Shown in pieces: positions 8,088 to 16,080 of a stretch of 17,730 bases of DNA. Within the stretch, counting starts at the first letter, position 1; every line of letters begins with the position of its first letter. The notes beneath the pieces were generated by a model. The model was not told the origin of the DNA and did not search any database. It worked only from the letters and a program-made list of their open reading frames with translations. Made by a program: the position numbers and the translations under genes. This stretch comes from Rhodocyclaceae bacterium (GTDB taxonomy: Bacteria; Pseudomonadota; Gammaproteobacteria; Burkholderiales; Rhodocyclaceae): the NCBI GenBank assembly GCA_013821865.1, contig PNJM01000016.1:1-17730 (forward strand). The letters are read 5' to 3'.

Positions 8088-8912
8088 ATGACGGACCGCT
8101 ACGCCGTCATCGGCAACCCCATCGCGCACTCGAAATCGCCGCAGATCCACGCCGCCTTTGCGCGCGAGACCGGGCAGGATCTGACCTACGAGGCGATCCT
8201 CGCGCCGGCGAACGGCTTCGAGCAGGCGGTGCGCGCCTTCATCGCGGCCGGCGGCAAGGGCATGAACGTCACCGTGCCGTTCAAGCTCGATGCGTATCGG
8301 CTCGCCGCCACGCGCTCGGCGCGGGCCGAGGCGGCGAAGGCGGTGAACACGCTGGTCTTTTCCGCGCGGGGCATCCACGGCGACAACACCGACGGCCTCG
8401 GTCTCGTCGCCGACCTCGGGCGCAATCTCGGCCTCGGGCTTGCCGGCAAGCGCATCCTGCTGCTCGGCGCCGGCGGCGCGGCGCGCGGCGTGATCCTGCC
8501 GCTGCTGGAGCAGCAGCCGGCGTCGCTCACCCTCGCCAACCGCACGGTGGAGAAGGCACGCGCTTTGCAGCTGGAATTCGCTCCGTCGGCGGGCGCGTGC
8601 CCCGTCGATGCCTGCGGCTTCGACGAACTGGCCGGCCGGCAGTTCGATCTCGCCATCAATGCCACGGCGGCGAGCCTCGCCGACGAGGCGCCTGCGCTGC
8701 CGCAAGGGATTTATGCCCCGGGCAGCCTGGCCTACGACATGGTTTACGGGAAAGGCTTGACGCCTTTCCTGCGCGCCGCCCGGGCCCAGGGCGCGGCGCA
8801 TCTGGCCGACGGCTTCGGCATGCTGGTCGAGCAGGCGGCGGAATCCTTCTTCCTCTGGCGCGGCGTGCGGCCCGCGACGGCGCCGGTCCTGGCCGGGTTG
8901 CGCGCAGGATGA
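8088..8912 (+). CDS. aroE: Shikimate dehydrogenase (NADP+)
   Basis: A 274-residue cytosolic enzyme that reduces 3-dehydroshikimate to shikimate with NADPH, the fourth step of the chorismate pathway. Substrate-binding residues are visible in [14 protein letters not shown] (Ser15/Ser17 region). The catalytic lysine is Lys66 in NVTVPFK, and its partner is Asp102 in GDNTDGLG. The dinucleotide-binding loop is [11 protein letters not shown] (about 125-135), and NRTVEKA follows as the NADP phosphate contact. The C-terminal [19 protein letters not shown] is standard. Start ATG 8088 lies 7 bp after the TonB-family stop, and the stop TGA overlaps the mtgA start by 4 bp. Confidence 0.97.
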   Translation: MTDRYAVIGNPIAHSKSPQIHAAFARETGQDLTYEAILAPANGFEQAVRAFIAAGGKGMNVTVPFKLDAYRLAATRSARAEAAKAVNTLVFSARGIHGDNTDGLGLVADLGRNLGLGLAGKRILLLGAGGAARGVILPLLEQQPASLTLANRTVEKARALQLEFAPSAGACPVDACGFDELAGRQFDLAINATAASLADEAPALPQGIYAPGSLAYDMVYGKGLTPFLRAARAQGAAHLADGFGMLVEQAAESFFLWRGVRPATAPVLAGLRAG

Positions 8913-9604
8913 AGCTGTTCTGGCAATGGACCCGGCGCACGCTGGCCGCGCTCATCCTCATCATTCTCGCCTGGCAGGGCTGGTATTTCGGCTGGGTGGT
9001 GTACTGGAAATACGCCAATCCCTCCGGCACGCGCTTCATGTCCATGCGTCTGGACGAGTTGCGCGGGAAGAATCCAAAAGCCGAGTTGAAGCAGCAGTGG
9101 GTGCCCTACGAGCGCATCTCCGACAGCCTCAAGCGCGCGGTGATCGCGGCGGAGGACGCCAAGTTCCTCGACCACGAGGGCTTCGACTGGGAAGGCATCC
9201 AGAAGGCGCTGGAAAAGAACCAGAAAAAAGGCAAGGTCGTCGCCGGCGGTTCCACCATCACCCAGCAACTCGCCAAGAACCTCTTTCTCTCCAGCGAAAA
9301 GACGCCCTGGCGCAAGGCGCAGGAAGCGGTCATCACCCTCATGCTGGAGACCGTGATGGACAAGCAGCGCATCCTGGAGATCTATCTCAACGTGGTCGAA
9401 TGGGGCCCCGGCGTTTTCGGCGCCGAGGCCGCCGCCCGCCTCTACTATGGCATTCCGGCGACGGACCTCAACGCGCAGCAGGCGGCGCGGCTCGCCGTGC
9501 TGCTGCCCAATCCGCGCAAGCTCGGGCGACTGTCGAACTCTCCCTACATCGCTTCGCGCACCCAGGTGATCCTCGGCCGCATGAACGCGGTCGTGGTCCC
9601 TTGA
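8909..9604 (+). CDS. mtgA: Monofunctional biosynthetic peptidoglycan transglycosylase
   Basis: A 231-residue GT51 glycosyltransferase that polymerises lipid II into glycan strands at the periplasmic face of the inner membrane. One membrane anchor (about 11-32) precedes the domain. Motif 1, [15 protein letters not shown], holds the catalytic Glu82. Motif 2 is [15 protein letters not shown] (about 113-127), and [20 protein letters not shown] and [16 protein letters not shown] complete the family set. There is no transpeptidase domain, so this is the monofunctional form. ATG 8909 overlaps the aroE stop (ATGA). The gene is convergent with, and 9 bp from, the ABC transporter remains. Confidence 0.96.
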   Translation: MKLFWQWTRRTLAALILIILAWQGWYFGWVVYWKYANPSGTRFMSMRLDELRGKNPKAELKQQWVPYERISDSLKRAVIAAEDAKFLDHEGFDWEGIQKALEKNQKKGKVVAGGSTITQQLAKNLFLSSEKTPWRKAQEAVITLMLETVMDKQRILEIYLNVVEWGPGVFGAEAAARLYYGIPATDLNAQQAARLAVLLPNPRKLGRLSNSPYIASRTQVILGRMNAVVVP

Positions 9605-9613
9605 TGCGGCCGA

Positions 9614-9970
9614 TCAGGCGACCTCATCCTCCCCACCCGGGTTTTCCAGACTGAATAGGGCGGCGTGGGTGTCGAAGGCGAAGACCTCGGCATAACGGCC
9701 CCAGTCGATGATGACGTCGAGCACACGCTCGGCTTCGTCCTCGGTGAGGTAATCCTCCAGCTCGCGCAGGAAGCGGCTGTGCGGCGCGCGCGAACTGGCC
9801 CGCTCGTCGAGCACGCGGCGGATGTGCGCCGCCAGCGGCACGTGGTGCAGCAGGTGCTCGCCGAAGATCATCTTGCGGCGCAGGATGTCGGCTTCCACGA
9901 AGGCTTTCCCGTGCGGCGTCAGTTCGACGCGCCGATTCGAGGTGCGTGCGAAATCCAGCATCTCCAGGCG
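9614..9970 (-). pseudogene. ABC transporter ATPase, C-terminal AAA-associated domain fragment (out of frame)
   Basis: On the minus strand a frame running into TGA at 9616-9614 reads LEMLDFARTSNRRVELTPHG, FGEHLLHHVPLAAHIRRVLD and FLRELEDYLTEDEAERVLDV. These belong to the C-terminal AAA-associated domain found after the nucleotide-binding domain of some NitT/TauT-type ATPases. Its N-terminal part has been lost. At about 9968-9971 the upstream ATPase fragment (ending GRIKAA) joins this segment in a different frame, so no single protein contains both. In intact relatives a linker and further residues separate these two parts, so I read this as a deletion plus frame change. It has no start codon of its own that would make a sensible protein. 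Confidence 0.7.
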
Positions 9971-10686
9971 GCCTTGATGCGGCCCGGGTTGCTGTCGAGC
10001 ACGATCACCCGGTCGGCCATGAGCAGCGCTTCTTCGATGTTGTGCGACACCATGACGATGGCGCGGGTCGGGATCTGCCGCTCCAGCCAAAGGTCGAGCA
10101 AGTCGTTGCGCAGCGTCTCGGAGGTCGGCACGTCGAGTGCCGAGAACGCCTCGTCCATGAGCAGCAGATCGGGGTTGACCACCAGCGCCCGGGCGAAGCC
10201 GACGCGCTGGCGCATGCCGCCGGACAGTTCCTTCGGGTAGGCCGATTCGAAGCCGTCCAGGCCGACCAGGGCGACGATCTCGCCGGGACGGATCTGCAGG
10301 CTGATGTCCTGCAACACCGTGATGGCGTTCGTCTCGCCGGCGGCGAACGTCTTGCCGACGCTGCGTAACTCGAGCAGGGGAATGAGTATGCGGCCGGCGC
10401 GTTCGCTCCTCGCCGCCAGACTGGCATAGACGAAGGTGAACACCAGCGAGGCCAGCATCGCCGCTGCCATGCGCAGCGTGGTGCGCAGCGCGTATTCCGG
10501 CAGGTTGGCCGGATCGAGCGAGATGGCGATGGGCTCGCCGGGCTGGAAGGGTTGCGCCATTTCCCCGCTGCCCCAGGCGAGGAGGAAGAGCAGGCCCACC
10601 ACCAGCGGCAGCAGCACGATGTCCCAGCGGTTGGGCACAAGGCGGGCCGGCAGGCGGGTGGGGACGGCGACGGGCAGGCGGGTCAT
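9919..10686 (-). pseudogene. Fused remnant: NitT/TauT-type ABC permease N-terminus joined to ATPase lacking Walker A
   Basis: A 255-codon minus-strand frame starts at ATG 10686. Residues 1 to about 105 are the start of a binding-protein-dependent permease, with one membrane helix (about 23-38) and ALRTTLRMAAAMLASLVFTF. At about 105 (base 10370-10380) it switches to the start of an ATPase: ELRSVGKTFAAG, then VLQDISLQIRPGEIVALVG. Walker A should come next, but at residue 142/143 (about base 10260) the sequence jumps to LDGFESAYPKELSGGMRQR, the ABC signature. Walker B and the D-loop (LLLMDEAFSALD) and the switch His (VMVSHNIEEAL) follow. Walker A and the Q-loop, roughly 80-90 residues, are absent, as is most of the permease. 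After GRIKAA (base ~9968) the frame is wrong, ending in a random 15-residue tail. It cannot bind and hydrolyse ATP normally. Confidence 0.8.
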
Positions 10687-10741
10687 CGATTTCTATCTTG
10701 CCAAGGGCGTATTTCTTGTCGCGTTGGCGGAACAAAACACC

Positions 10742-10747
10742 TAGAAT
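10742..10747 (+). promoter_or_regulatory. Possible -10 element for mgtE
   Basis: TAGAAT at 10742-10747 lies 40 bp before the mgtE start in the 100-bp gap 10687-10786. Candidate -35 hexamers (TTGTCG at 10716, TTGGCG at 10724) are spaced 20 and 12 bp away, so the promoter is incomplete by consensus. The gap is too short for an M-box Mg2+ riboswitch. Confidence 0.25.
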
Positions 10748-10786
10748 TTCGCTTTTCCCGCTACGTGCAACCAGGCCAGCGCGATT

Positions 10787-12241
10787 ATGGCCCAAAGCGA
10801 AGAAACCCGCGAAGAGATCCGCCATAGCGAAGACGTTCAGCAGAACCTGCGCGAAGTGCAGGTTCTGCTGGCGCGCCATCGCATTGTGGAAGGGCTGGTG
10901 CATCGGCAGGAGATGCCGCGCCATGAGCTGGTCGAGAACCTGGTGCACAAGCAGCATATCGCCGAGCTGCGCAACAAGCTCGACGAACTGCACCCGGCCG
11001 ACGTCGCCTACATCCTCGAGGCGCTGCCGCTCGACGAGCGCCTGTTCGTCTGGGACCTGGTCAAGACCGAACGCGACGGCGACATCCTGCTGGAAGTCTC
11101 GGATGCGGTGCGGGAGACCCTCATCGAGGCGATGGACTCGCACGAGCTGGTCGCCGCGGCCGAGCAGCTCGACACCGACGAGATCGCCGACCTCGCGCCC
11201 GATCTGCCCAACGAGGTCATGCGGGACGTGTTCCGCGCCCTCTCGGTGGAGGAACGCGAACAGTTGCGCGAGGCCATGTCCTACGACGAGGATTCGGTCG
11301 GCGCGCTGATGGATTTCGAGGCGGTGACGGTGCGCGAGGACGTCACGCTGGAGGTGGTGCTGCGCTACCTGCGCCGCTTCGACGAACTGCCCGACCATAC
11401 CGACCAGCTGTTCGTCGTCGACCGCGACGGGCGCCTGCAGGGTGCGCTGCCCCTGAACCTTCTCCTTGTCACCGATCCCGACGAGATGGTCTCCAACATC
11501 ATGGTCGCCGAGCCGCTGACCCTGGAGCCGGACGACAAGGCGGAAGTCGCGGCCCAGGCCTTCGAGCGCTACGACCTGGTTTCGGCGCCGGTGGTGGACA
11601 AGCAGAACCGGCTGGTCGGCCGCGTCACGGTGAACGCCGTTGTCGACTACATCCGCGAGGAATCCGAGAGCGAACGCCTGTCGCAAGCCGGCCTGCGAGA
11701 AGAGGAGGATATTTTCGCCTCCGTGTGGGACTCGGTGAGGAACCGCTGGGCCTGGCTGGCCGTCAACCTGGTGACGGCCTTCATTGCCTCGCGCGTCATC
11801 GGCGCCTTCGAGGGCTCGATCGAGAAGCTGGTGGCGCTGGCGGCGCTAATGCCCATCGTCGCCGGCATCGGCGGCAATTCCGGCAACCAGACCATTACCA
11901 TGATCGTGCGCGCCCTGGCGCTGGGCCAGATCCAGGCGGACAACGCGCGCCGCCTGTTCCGCAAGGAGATCGGCGTGGCCATGCTGAACGGGCTGATCTG
12001 GGGCGGCATGCTCGGCCTGGTTGCCTGGGGGCTTTACCGGAGCATCCCGTTGGGCCTCGTGATGACCGCGGCGATGACGCTGAACCTGATGCTGGCGGCC
12101 GTGGTGGGCGTGGCCGTGCCCATGACCATGCAGAAACTGGGGCGCGATCCGGCGGTGGGGGCGAGCGTGATGATCACCGCCGTCACCGACAGCGGCGGTT
12201 TCTTTATTTTCCTGGGATTGGCCACCCTCTTCCTGCTCTGA
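10787..12241 (+). CDS. mgtE: Magnesium transporter MgtE
   Basis: A 484-residue Mg2+-selective channel/transporter of the inner membrane. The cytosolic N-domain (about 55-165) shows the LHPADVAYILEALP superhelix start. Two CBS domains follow (about 172-230 and 233-292; MDFEAVTVREDVTLEVV and IMVAEPLTLEPDDKAEVA); these sense internal Mg2+ and gate the pore. The membrane domain starts near 320 and contains the pore signature MPIVAGIGGNSGNQT (about 355-369). The end VTDSGGFFIFLGLATLFLL holds the conserved Asp of the Mg2+ site. The length is slightly above the usual about 450 because of a charged N-terminal extension, where codons 18-28 form a perfect inverted repeat. ATG 10787 gives MAQSEETREE; no strong Shine-Dalgarno is visible. 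Confidence 0.96.
   Translation: MAQSEETREEIRHSEDVQQNLREVQVLLARHRIVEGLVHRQEMPRHELVENLVHKQHIAELRNKLDELHPADVAYILEALPLDERLFVWDLVKTERDGDILLEVSDAVRETLIEAMDSHELVAAAEQLDTDEIADLAPDLPNEVMRDVFRALSVEEREQLREAMSYDEDSVGALMDFEAVTVREDVTLEVVLRYLRRFDELPDHTDQLFVVDRDGRLQGALPLNLLLVTDPDEMVSNIMVAEPLTLEPDDKAEVAAQAFERYDLVSAPVVDKQNRLVGRVTVNAVVDYIREESESERLSQAGLREEEDIFASVWDSVRNRWAWLAVNLVTAFIASRVIGAFEGSIEKLVALAALMPIVAGIGGNSGNQTITMIVRALALGQIQADNARRLFRKEIGVAMLNGLIWGGMLGLVAWGLYRSIPLGLVMTAAMTLNLMLAAVVGVAVPMTMQKLGRDPAVGASVMITAVTDSGGFFIFLGLATLFLL
10838..10870 (+). repeat. Perfect inverted repeat near the 5' end of mgtE
   Basis: CAGCAGAACCTGC (10838-10850) and GCAGGTTCTGCTG (10858-10870) are exact reverse complements with the 7-nt loop GCGAAGT. 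The 13-bp stem is inside codons 18-28 and encodes QQNLREVQVLL. It would form a stable mRNA hairpin about 50 nt after the start codon. There is no T tract, and the position inside a coding region argues against a terminator. Confidence 0.9.
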
Positions 12242-12259
12242 AGGCGGCGCGACAGACGG

Positions 12260-12874
12260 TCAGCCGGCCGGATGGGCGATCTTGCCGGCCGCCTCGGCCA
12301 TTGCCTCCGCGATCGTGCGGGCGGCGAGGAAGTGGGATTTCAGCGCCAGATCGAACAGGCCGACGCGTTCGCCGAACAGTTCGCGCGTCAGGCTGGCCGT
12401 GCTGCCCGGCGGCACCTTGAGGTGGGCCTCGGCCTCGGCCGAATCCAGCACGATCTCCATGCCGGACTTGCGGGCGATGTGCATCATCGCCGCGTTTTCC
12501 TTGAGGCAGTGCATGAACAGCGTGTGAACGGCGTGGTTGCGCGCGTATTCCAGCGAGCGCCGAAAGAGCGCCGTGCCGATGCCTTCGCCGCGATGGCCGG
12601 GCACGACGGAAACGCCGAACTCGGCGGCATCGCCACGCAGCCCGAGATGAGTGGCGCCGGCCAGCTCCAGGTTTTCGTCGAAGACACCGAATACCGCGTC
12701 GCTGTCGAAGTCGATGGAATCCACGTATCTCAGCAGCGACTCCTGGCAGATGACATGCTCGAAACGCAGGCGCAGATCCTCCGGCGTCAGTGCCAGGAAG
12801 TGCCGCCGCAGCGCGGCGCGATTCGATTCAGACAGCTGCAGGACGGGAATCGTCTTCATGCGCGACATTTTCAT
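12260..12874 (-). CDS. GNAT family N-acetyltransferase
   Basis: A 204-residue protein with the GNAT acetyl-CoA binding motif A, VSVVPGHRGEGIGTALFRRS (about 88-107; R-G-E-G-I-G is the pyrophosphate loop). Motif B-like HTLFMHCLKENAAMMHIARK follows. The early segment LTPEDLRLRFEHVICQESLL is common to GNAT proteins that modify small molecules or proteins in Gram-negatives. The acceptor is unknown. The gene is convergent with mgtE, with 18 bp between the stops. ATG 12874 is the longest start; ATG 12868 and 12859 are close alternatives, with no clear ribosome-binding site to choose between them. The 64-bp gap to the hemL stop holds nothing I recognise. Confidence 0.82.
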   Translation of the reverse strand: MKMSRMKTIPVLQLSESNRAALRRHFLALTPEDLRLRFEHVICQESLLRYVDSIDFDSDAVFGVFDENLELAGATHLGLRGDAAEFGVSVVPGHRGEGIGTALFRRSLEYARNHAVHTLFMHCLKENAAMMHIARKSGMEIVLDSAEAEAHLKVPPGSTASLTRELFGERVGLFDLALKSHFLAARTIAEAMAEAAGKIAHPAG

Positions 12875-12938
12875 GCAGGGGAAATTGGGGTGCCTTGGGA
12901 TGGATCAAGGCTACTGCATCGAATATCGGCATTTCAAC

Positions 12939-14216
12939 CTAGAAACTTGAGAACACGTCTGCCGCCGCCGCGCAGGTGGCGGCGATGTCCGCATCCGAGT
13001 GCGCCGCCGAGACGAAGCCGGCCTCGAAGGCCGAAGGGGCGAGATAGACGCCTTTTTCCAGCATGGCATGGAAGAAGCGGTTGAACGCCTCCTTGTCGGA
13101 TTGCATCACCTCGGCGTAGCTGGTCGGGGGCGCGGCCCTGAAGTAGATGCCGAACATGCCGCCCACCGCCTGGGCACTGAAGGCAACACCTTGCTGCTTC
13201 GCTTCCGCCGCGAGGCCGTCGGTGAGCCGGCGCGTCTTGGCGGCAAGCGAGTCATAAAAGCCCGGCTGGGACACCAGACGCAATGTCGCCAGGCCTGCGG
13301 CCACCGCCACGGGGCTGCCCGACAGGGTGCCGGCCTGATAAACCGGGCCGAGCGGCGCGATCTTCTCCATGATGTCGCGCCGGCCGCCGAAGGCGCCGAC
13401 CGGCATGCCGCCGCCGATCACCTTGCCCAGCGTGGTGAGGTCCGGCGTGATGCCGAACAGCCCCTGGGCGCAGGCCGGGCCGACACGGAAGCCGGTCATC
13501 ACCTCGTCGAATATCAGCACCGCACCGTGTTGCGTACATAGCCGGCGCATGGCCTGGAGGAACCCGGGCCTGGGTGCGATGAGGTTCATGTTGCCTGCCA
13601 CCGGTTCGACGATCACGGCGGCAATCTTGTCGCCGGCCTTCCTGAACGTATCTTCCAGCTGCTGCGTGTCGTTGTAGTCGAGCACCAGCGTGTGCGCGGC
13701 GAGGTCGGCCGGCACGCCGCCCGAATTGGGCTGGCCGAAGGTCAGCGCGCCGGAGCCGGCCTTCACCAGCAGGCTGTCGGCGTGGCCGTGGTAGCAGCCC
13801 TCGAACTTGATGAAGGCGTCGCGCCCGGTGAAGCCGCGCGCGAGACGTATCGCGCTCATGGTGGCCTCGGTGCCCGAACTGACCAGCCGCACCAGCTCGA
13901 TGCTCGGCAAGAGTTGCGCCAGCAGCTCGGCCATCTCGACCTCGGCTTCGGTCGGCGCGCCGAAGGACAGTCCACGCGCGGCGGCTTCCTGCACGGCGCG
14001 CACTACCTCCGGATGGGCATGGCCGAGGATCAGCGGACCCCAGGAACCGACGTAGTCGATGTAGCGTTTGCCGTCGGCGTCCCAGGCGTAGGCGCCGGAG
14101 CCAGAGGCGAAGAAACGCGGCGTGCCGCCCACCGAGCGGAAGGCGCGCACGGGCGAGTTGACGCCGCCGGGAATGGTTTTCCGGGCACGGGCGAAAAGTT
14201 CTTCGTTTCGGGTCAT
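12939..14216 (-). CDS. hemL: Glutamate-1-semialdehyde 2,1-aminomutase
   Basis: A 425-residue PLP enzyme that moves the amino group of glutamate-1-semialdehyde to give 5-aminolevulinate, the first committed tetrapyrrole precursor in the C5 pathway. The PLP lysine is Lys265 in [18 protein letters not shown]. The cofactor-ring Asp is in [12 protein letters not shown] (about 234-245), and the phosphate-binding [20 protein letters not shown] (113-132) is intact. The length matches the family. The true start is ATG 14216 ([18 protein letters not shown]); an in-frame extension further upstream runs over thiE and is not coding. It overlaps thiE by 4 bp (ATGA), so it is probably the last gene of a thiD-thiE-hemL operon. 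Confidence 0.97.
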   Translation of the reverse strand: MTRNEELFARARKTIPGGVNSPVRAFRSVGGTPRFFASGSGAYAWDADGKRYIDYVGSWGPLILGHAHPEVVRAVQEAAARGLSFGAPTEAEVEMAELLAQLLPSIELVRLVSSGTEATMSAIRLARGFTGRDAFIKFEGCYHGHADSLLVKAGSGALTFGQPNSGGVPADLAAHTLVLDYNDTQQLEDTFRKAGDKIAAVIVEPVAGNMNLIAPRPGFLQAMRRLCTQHGAVLIFDEVMTGFRVGPACAQGLFGITPDLTTLGKVIGGGMPVGAFGGRRDIMEKIAPLGPVYQAGTLSGSPVAVAAGLATLRLVSQPGFYDSLAAKTRRLTDGLAAEAKQQGVAFSAQAVGGMFGIYFRAAPPTSYAEVMQSDKEAFNRFFHAMLEKGVYLAPSAFEAGFVSAAHSDADIAATCAAAADVFSSF

Positions 14217-14839
14217 GGTGGATTCTCGGCAAAAAGTTGCGTGTAGGCTGAGGCCCGGGCGCGAATATCCGCCGCCTCGAACAGATCGCTGATCACGGCG
14301 AGCAGGTCGGCGCCGGCGCCGACGAGTTGCGGCGCATTGTCCAGAGTAATGCCGCCGATGGCAGCCAGCGGCAGGCCGAGCTCGCGCTTTGCCTGCGCCA
14401 GCAGCTCGAACGGGGCGCGCACCGCGCCGGGCTTGGTCGCCGAGGCGAAGAAACTGCCGAAGGCGGCATAGTCGGCGCCGATGCGCTTTGCTTCCCGCGC
14501 CCGTTCCATTTCGTTGTAGCAGGACACGCCCAGGATTTTCCCCGGGCACAGAACGGCGCGAGCGGCGGCCAGATCGCCGTCCTCGCGGCCGAGATGGGCG
14601 CCGTCGGCGCCGATCTCCAGCGCCAGCGCCAGGTCGTCATTCACGAGAAGCCGGGCGCCGAAATCACGGCTTAGCCGCAGCAGTGCGGCCGCCTGCCCGC
14701 GGCGCAGCGCGGCTTCGGCCGTCTTGTTGCGGTATTGCAGCAGCCGGGCGCCCCCCTCGAGAGCCAGCCTTGCGCGCCGGAGCAAATCGGCGGTATCGGC
14801 CAGGTCAGGGGTGACTGCGTACAGACCCTTAAGGTTCAT
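14213..14839 (-). CDS. thiE: Thiamine-phosphate synthase
   Basis: A 208-residue TIM-barrel enzyme that joins HMP diphosphate and thiazole phosphate to make thiamine monophosphate. Recognisable segments are LYAVTPD at the N-terminus, [10 protein letters not shown] (substrate-binding Gln-Tyr-Arg-x-Lys), [21 protein letters not shown], the [20 protein letters not shown] loop and the phosphate-binding [10 protein letters not shown]. Start ATG 14839 ([12 protein letters not shown]) is chosen because it matches the family N-terminus. It overlaps the end of thiD by 11 bp, and the stop overlaps hemL by 4 bp. Confidence 0.95.
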   Translation of the reverse strand: MNLKGLYAVTPDLADTADLLRRARLALEGGARLLQYRNKTAEAALRRGQAAALLRLSRDFGARLLVNDDLALALEIGADGAHLGREDGDLAAARAVLCPGKILGVSCYNEMERAREAKRIGADYAAFGSFFASATKPGAVRAPFELLAQAKRELGLPLAAIGGITLDNAPQLVGAGADLLAVISDLFEAADIRARASAYTQLFAENPP

Positions 14840-15671
14840 CCTCGGGCTCGGGTTCGCGCGCCCAGAAGAAGCGGTCGGGCAGATACTGGCCCATGCCCGG
14901 ACGGAATGCATTGGCGAGCGCCTGCCAGGTGTAGTCCTGGGCGTCGCGCACCGCCTCGGGGATGTCCAGGCCGTTGGCGAGGTTCGCCGCAATGGCCGAG
15001 GCCAGGGTGCAGCCCGAGCCGTGGTAGCTGCCCGGCAGGCGCTCCCAGGCGTCGGCGCGGATCCTGCCGTGGTCGCCGTAGAGGGTGTTCACGACCTGGG
15101 CCGTGTTCTCGTGGGTGCCGGTGACGAGGACGAACTCGGTGCCGGCACCGACCAGGCGGCGGGCGCATTCTGCCAGGTCCGGATTGTCATCGTCATTGCC
15201 TTCGTCCTGCGCCAGACGGCGCGCCTCCAGGCTGTTGGGCGTGAGGATGGTGGTCTGCGGCAGCAGCAGCTCGCGCATGGCGAAGATCATCTCCTCGCTG
15301 GCCAGCTCGTCGCCGCGGCCCGAGGCCAGCACCGGATCGAACACCAGCGGGATCTCGGGGTAGTCGGAAACGATTTCGGCGATGGCGGCGATGTTCTCCA
15401 CGCTGCCCAGCATGCCGATCTTGAAGGCGGCCACCGGCATGTCCTCGAGCAAGGCTCGGGCCTGGTCGGAAACCCAGTCGGCGTCGATGGCGAGCGCGTC
15501 CTCGACCCCGGCCGAATCCTGCACCGTGATCGCAGTGACCACCGAGAGCGGATGGCAGCCCATGCTGGAGAGGGTCATGATGTCGGCCTGCAGGCCGGCG
15601 CCGCCGGAGGGATCGCTGGCAGCGAAGACCATCACGATGGGCGGAATGAGGTCCTGGGGATCTTGGGGCAT
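14829..15671 (-). CDS. thiD: Hydroxymethylpyrimidine/phosphomethylpyrimidine kinase
   Basis: A 280-residue ribokinase-fold enzyme that phosphorylates HMP and HMP phosphate to HMP diphosphate, the substrate for the adjacent thiE product. FAASDPSGGAGLQADIMTLS (about 16-35) is the HMP-binding start and VFDPVLASGRGDEL is mid-protein. The anion hole and catalytic base motif GSGCTLASAIAANLANG is near the C-terminus. Length and motifs are normal. It is the first gene of the minus-strand operon and is divergent from rubredoxin, with 70 bp between the starts. No TPP riboswitch fits in that gap. Confidence 0.95.
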   Translation of the reverse strand: MPQDPQDLIPPIVMVFAASDPSGGAGLQADIMTLSSMGCHPLSVVTAITVQDSAGVEDALAIDADWVSDQARALLEDMPVAAFKIGMLGSVENIAAIAEIVSDYPEIPLVFDPVLASGRGDELASEEMIFAMRELLLPQTTILTPNSLEARRLAQDEGNDDDNPDLAECARRLVGAGTEFVLVTGTHENTAQVVNTLYGDHGRIRADAWERLPGSYHGSGCTLASAIAANLANGLDIPEAVRDAQDYTWQALANAFRPGMGQYLPDRFFWAREPEPEDEP

Positions 15672-15741
15672 GTGGGGCTTCGGCTGGCGTGGCCGCAGGC
15701 AATTGGGGTAGACTGCGCCGATTTTAACCGAGATCGAGCCA
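15672..15741. promoter_or_regulatory. Divergent intergenic region thiD / rubredoxin
   Basis: This 70-bp gap must drive both directions. On the minus strand TAAAAT (plus-strand ATTTTA, 15721-15726) is a good -10 for thiD, giving a leader of about 40 nt, but no clear -35 sits at the right distance. On the plus strand TAGACT (15709-15714) is a weaker -10 candidate for rubredoxin. Confidence 0.35.
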
Positions 15742-15927
15742 ATGACGGCGCCCGCCGCACCCTACCGGACCTGGATGTGCCTGATCTGCGGCTTCATCTA
15801 CGACGAGGAGAAGGGCCTTCCGGAGGAAGGCATCCCGCCCGGCACGCGCTGGGAGGATGTGCCGCCCAACTGGGCCTGTCCGGAATGCGGCGCGCGCAAG
15901 GAGGACTTCGAACTGGTTGAAATCTGA
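15742..15927 (+). CDS. Rubredoxin
   Basis: A 61-residue one-iron electron carrier. The four Fe-binding cysteines are Cys13 and Cys16 (MCLICGFIYDEEKG) and Cys46 and Cys49 (NWACPECGARKEDFE). The W-x-D-V-P-x-x-W core and the acidic tail are standard, and length and spacing are those of a single-domain rubredoxin. Its redox partner is not encoded nearby. It lies between the thiamine/haem operon and the pil chemosensory genes, a placement I associate with betaproteobacteria. After its TGA there are 153 bp before pilG. Confidence 0.96.
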   Translation: MTAPAAPYRTWMCLICGFIYDEEKGLPEEGIPPGTRWEDVPPNWACPECGARKEDFELVEI

Positions 15928-15987
15928 CTGGCCCGCCGCCTGTCCCGGCAGGCGCGCCGCCGGTCGTTGCGTCGCGGGAGACGGGGC

Positions 15988-16014
15988 AGGACAGTCGCTG
16001 TTTTGCGGTATAGT
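15988..16014 (+). promoter_or_regulatory. Possible promoter of the pilG operon
   Basis: TATAGT at 16009-16014 is a good -10 hexamer 66 bp before GTG 16081. AGGACA at 15988-15993 gives a partial -35 (GACA) with a short 15-bp spacer. The rest of the 15928-16080 gap holds a G/C-rich 6-bp hairpin (CGCCTG/CAGGCG around 15939-15956) without a T tract. Confidence 0.35.
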
Positions 16015-16080
16015 AGTGGCGACGGCTGCGCGATGCATACTCGTTGGCAAATTCCAGCGCGCCGGGCTTGAGGAGGCGGA

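Noticed and set aside
10687..10786. M-box Mg2+ riboswitch upstream of mgtE
   Set aside because: The 100-bp gap is too short and shows no matching conserved elements.
9971..11686. Minus-strand open frame extending from the ABC C-terminal fragment across mgtE
   Set aside because: Only the last ~118 codons (9614-9970) resemble a real protein. The rest is antisense to mgtE and out of frame with the ATPase remnant.
14217..14549. N-terminal extension of hemL
   Set aside because: The extension lies over thiE in another frame; HemL family sequence starts at [18 protein letters not shown].
15672..15741. TPP riboswitch upstream of thiD
   Set aside because: The intergenic space is only 70 bp and shared with rubredoxin; no conserved TPP-aptamer motifs are visible.
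15928..15960. Rho-independent terminator after rubredoxin
   Set aside because: The CGCCTG/CAGGCG hairpin has only 6 bp and no following T run.
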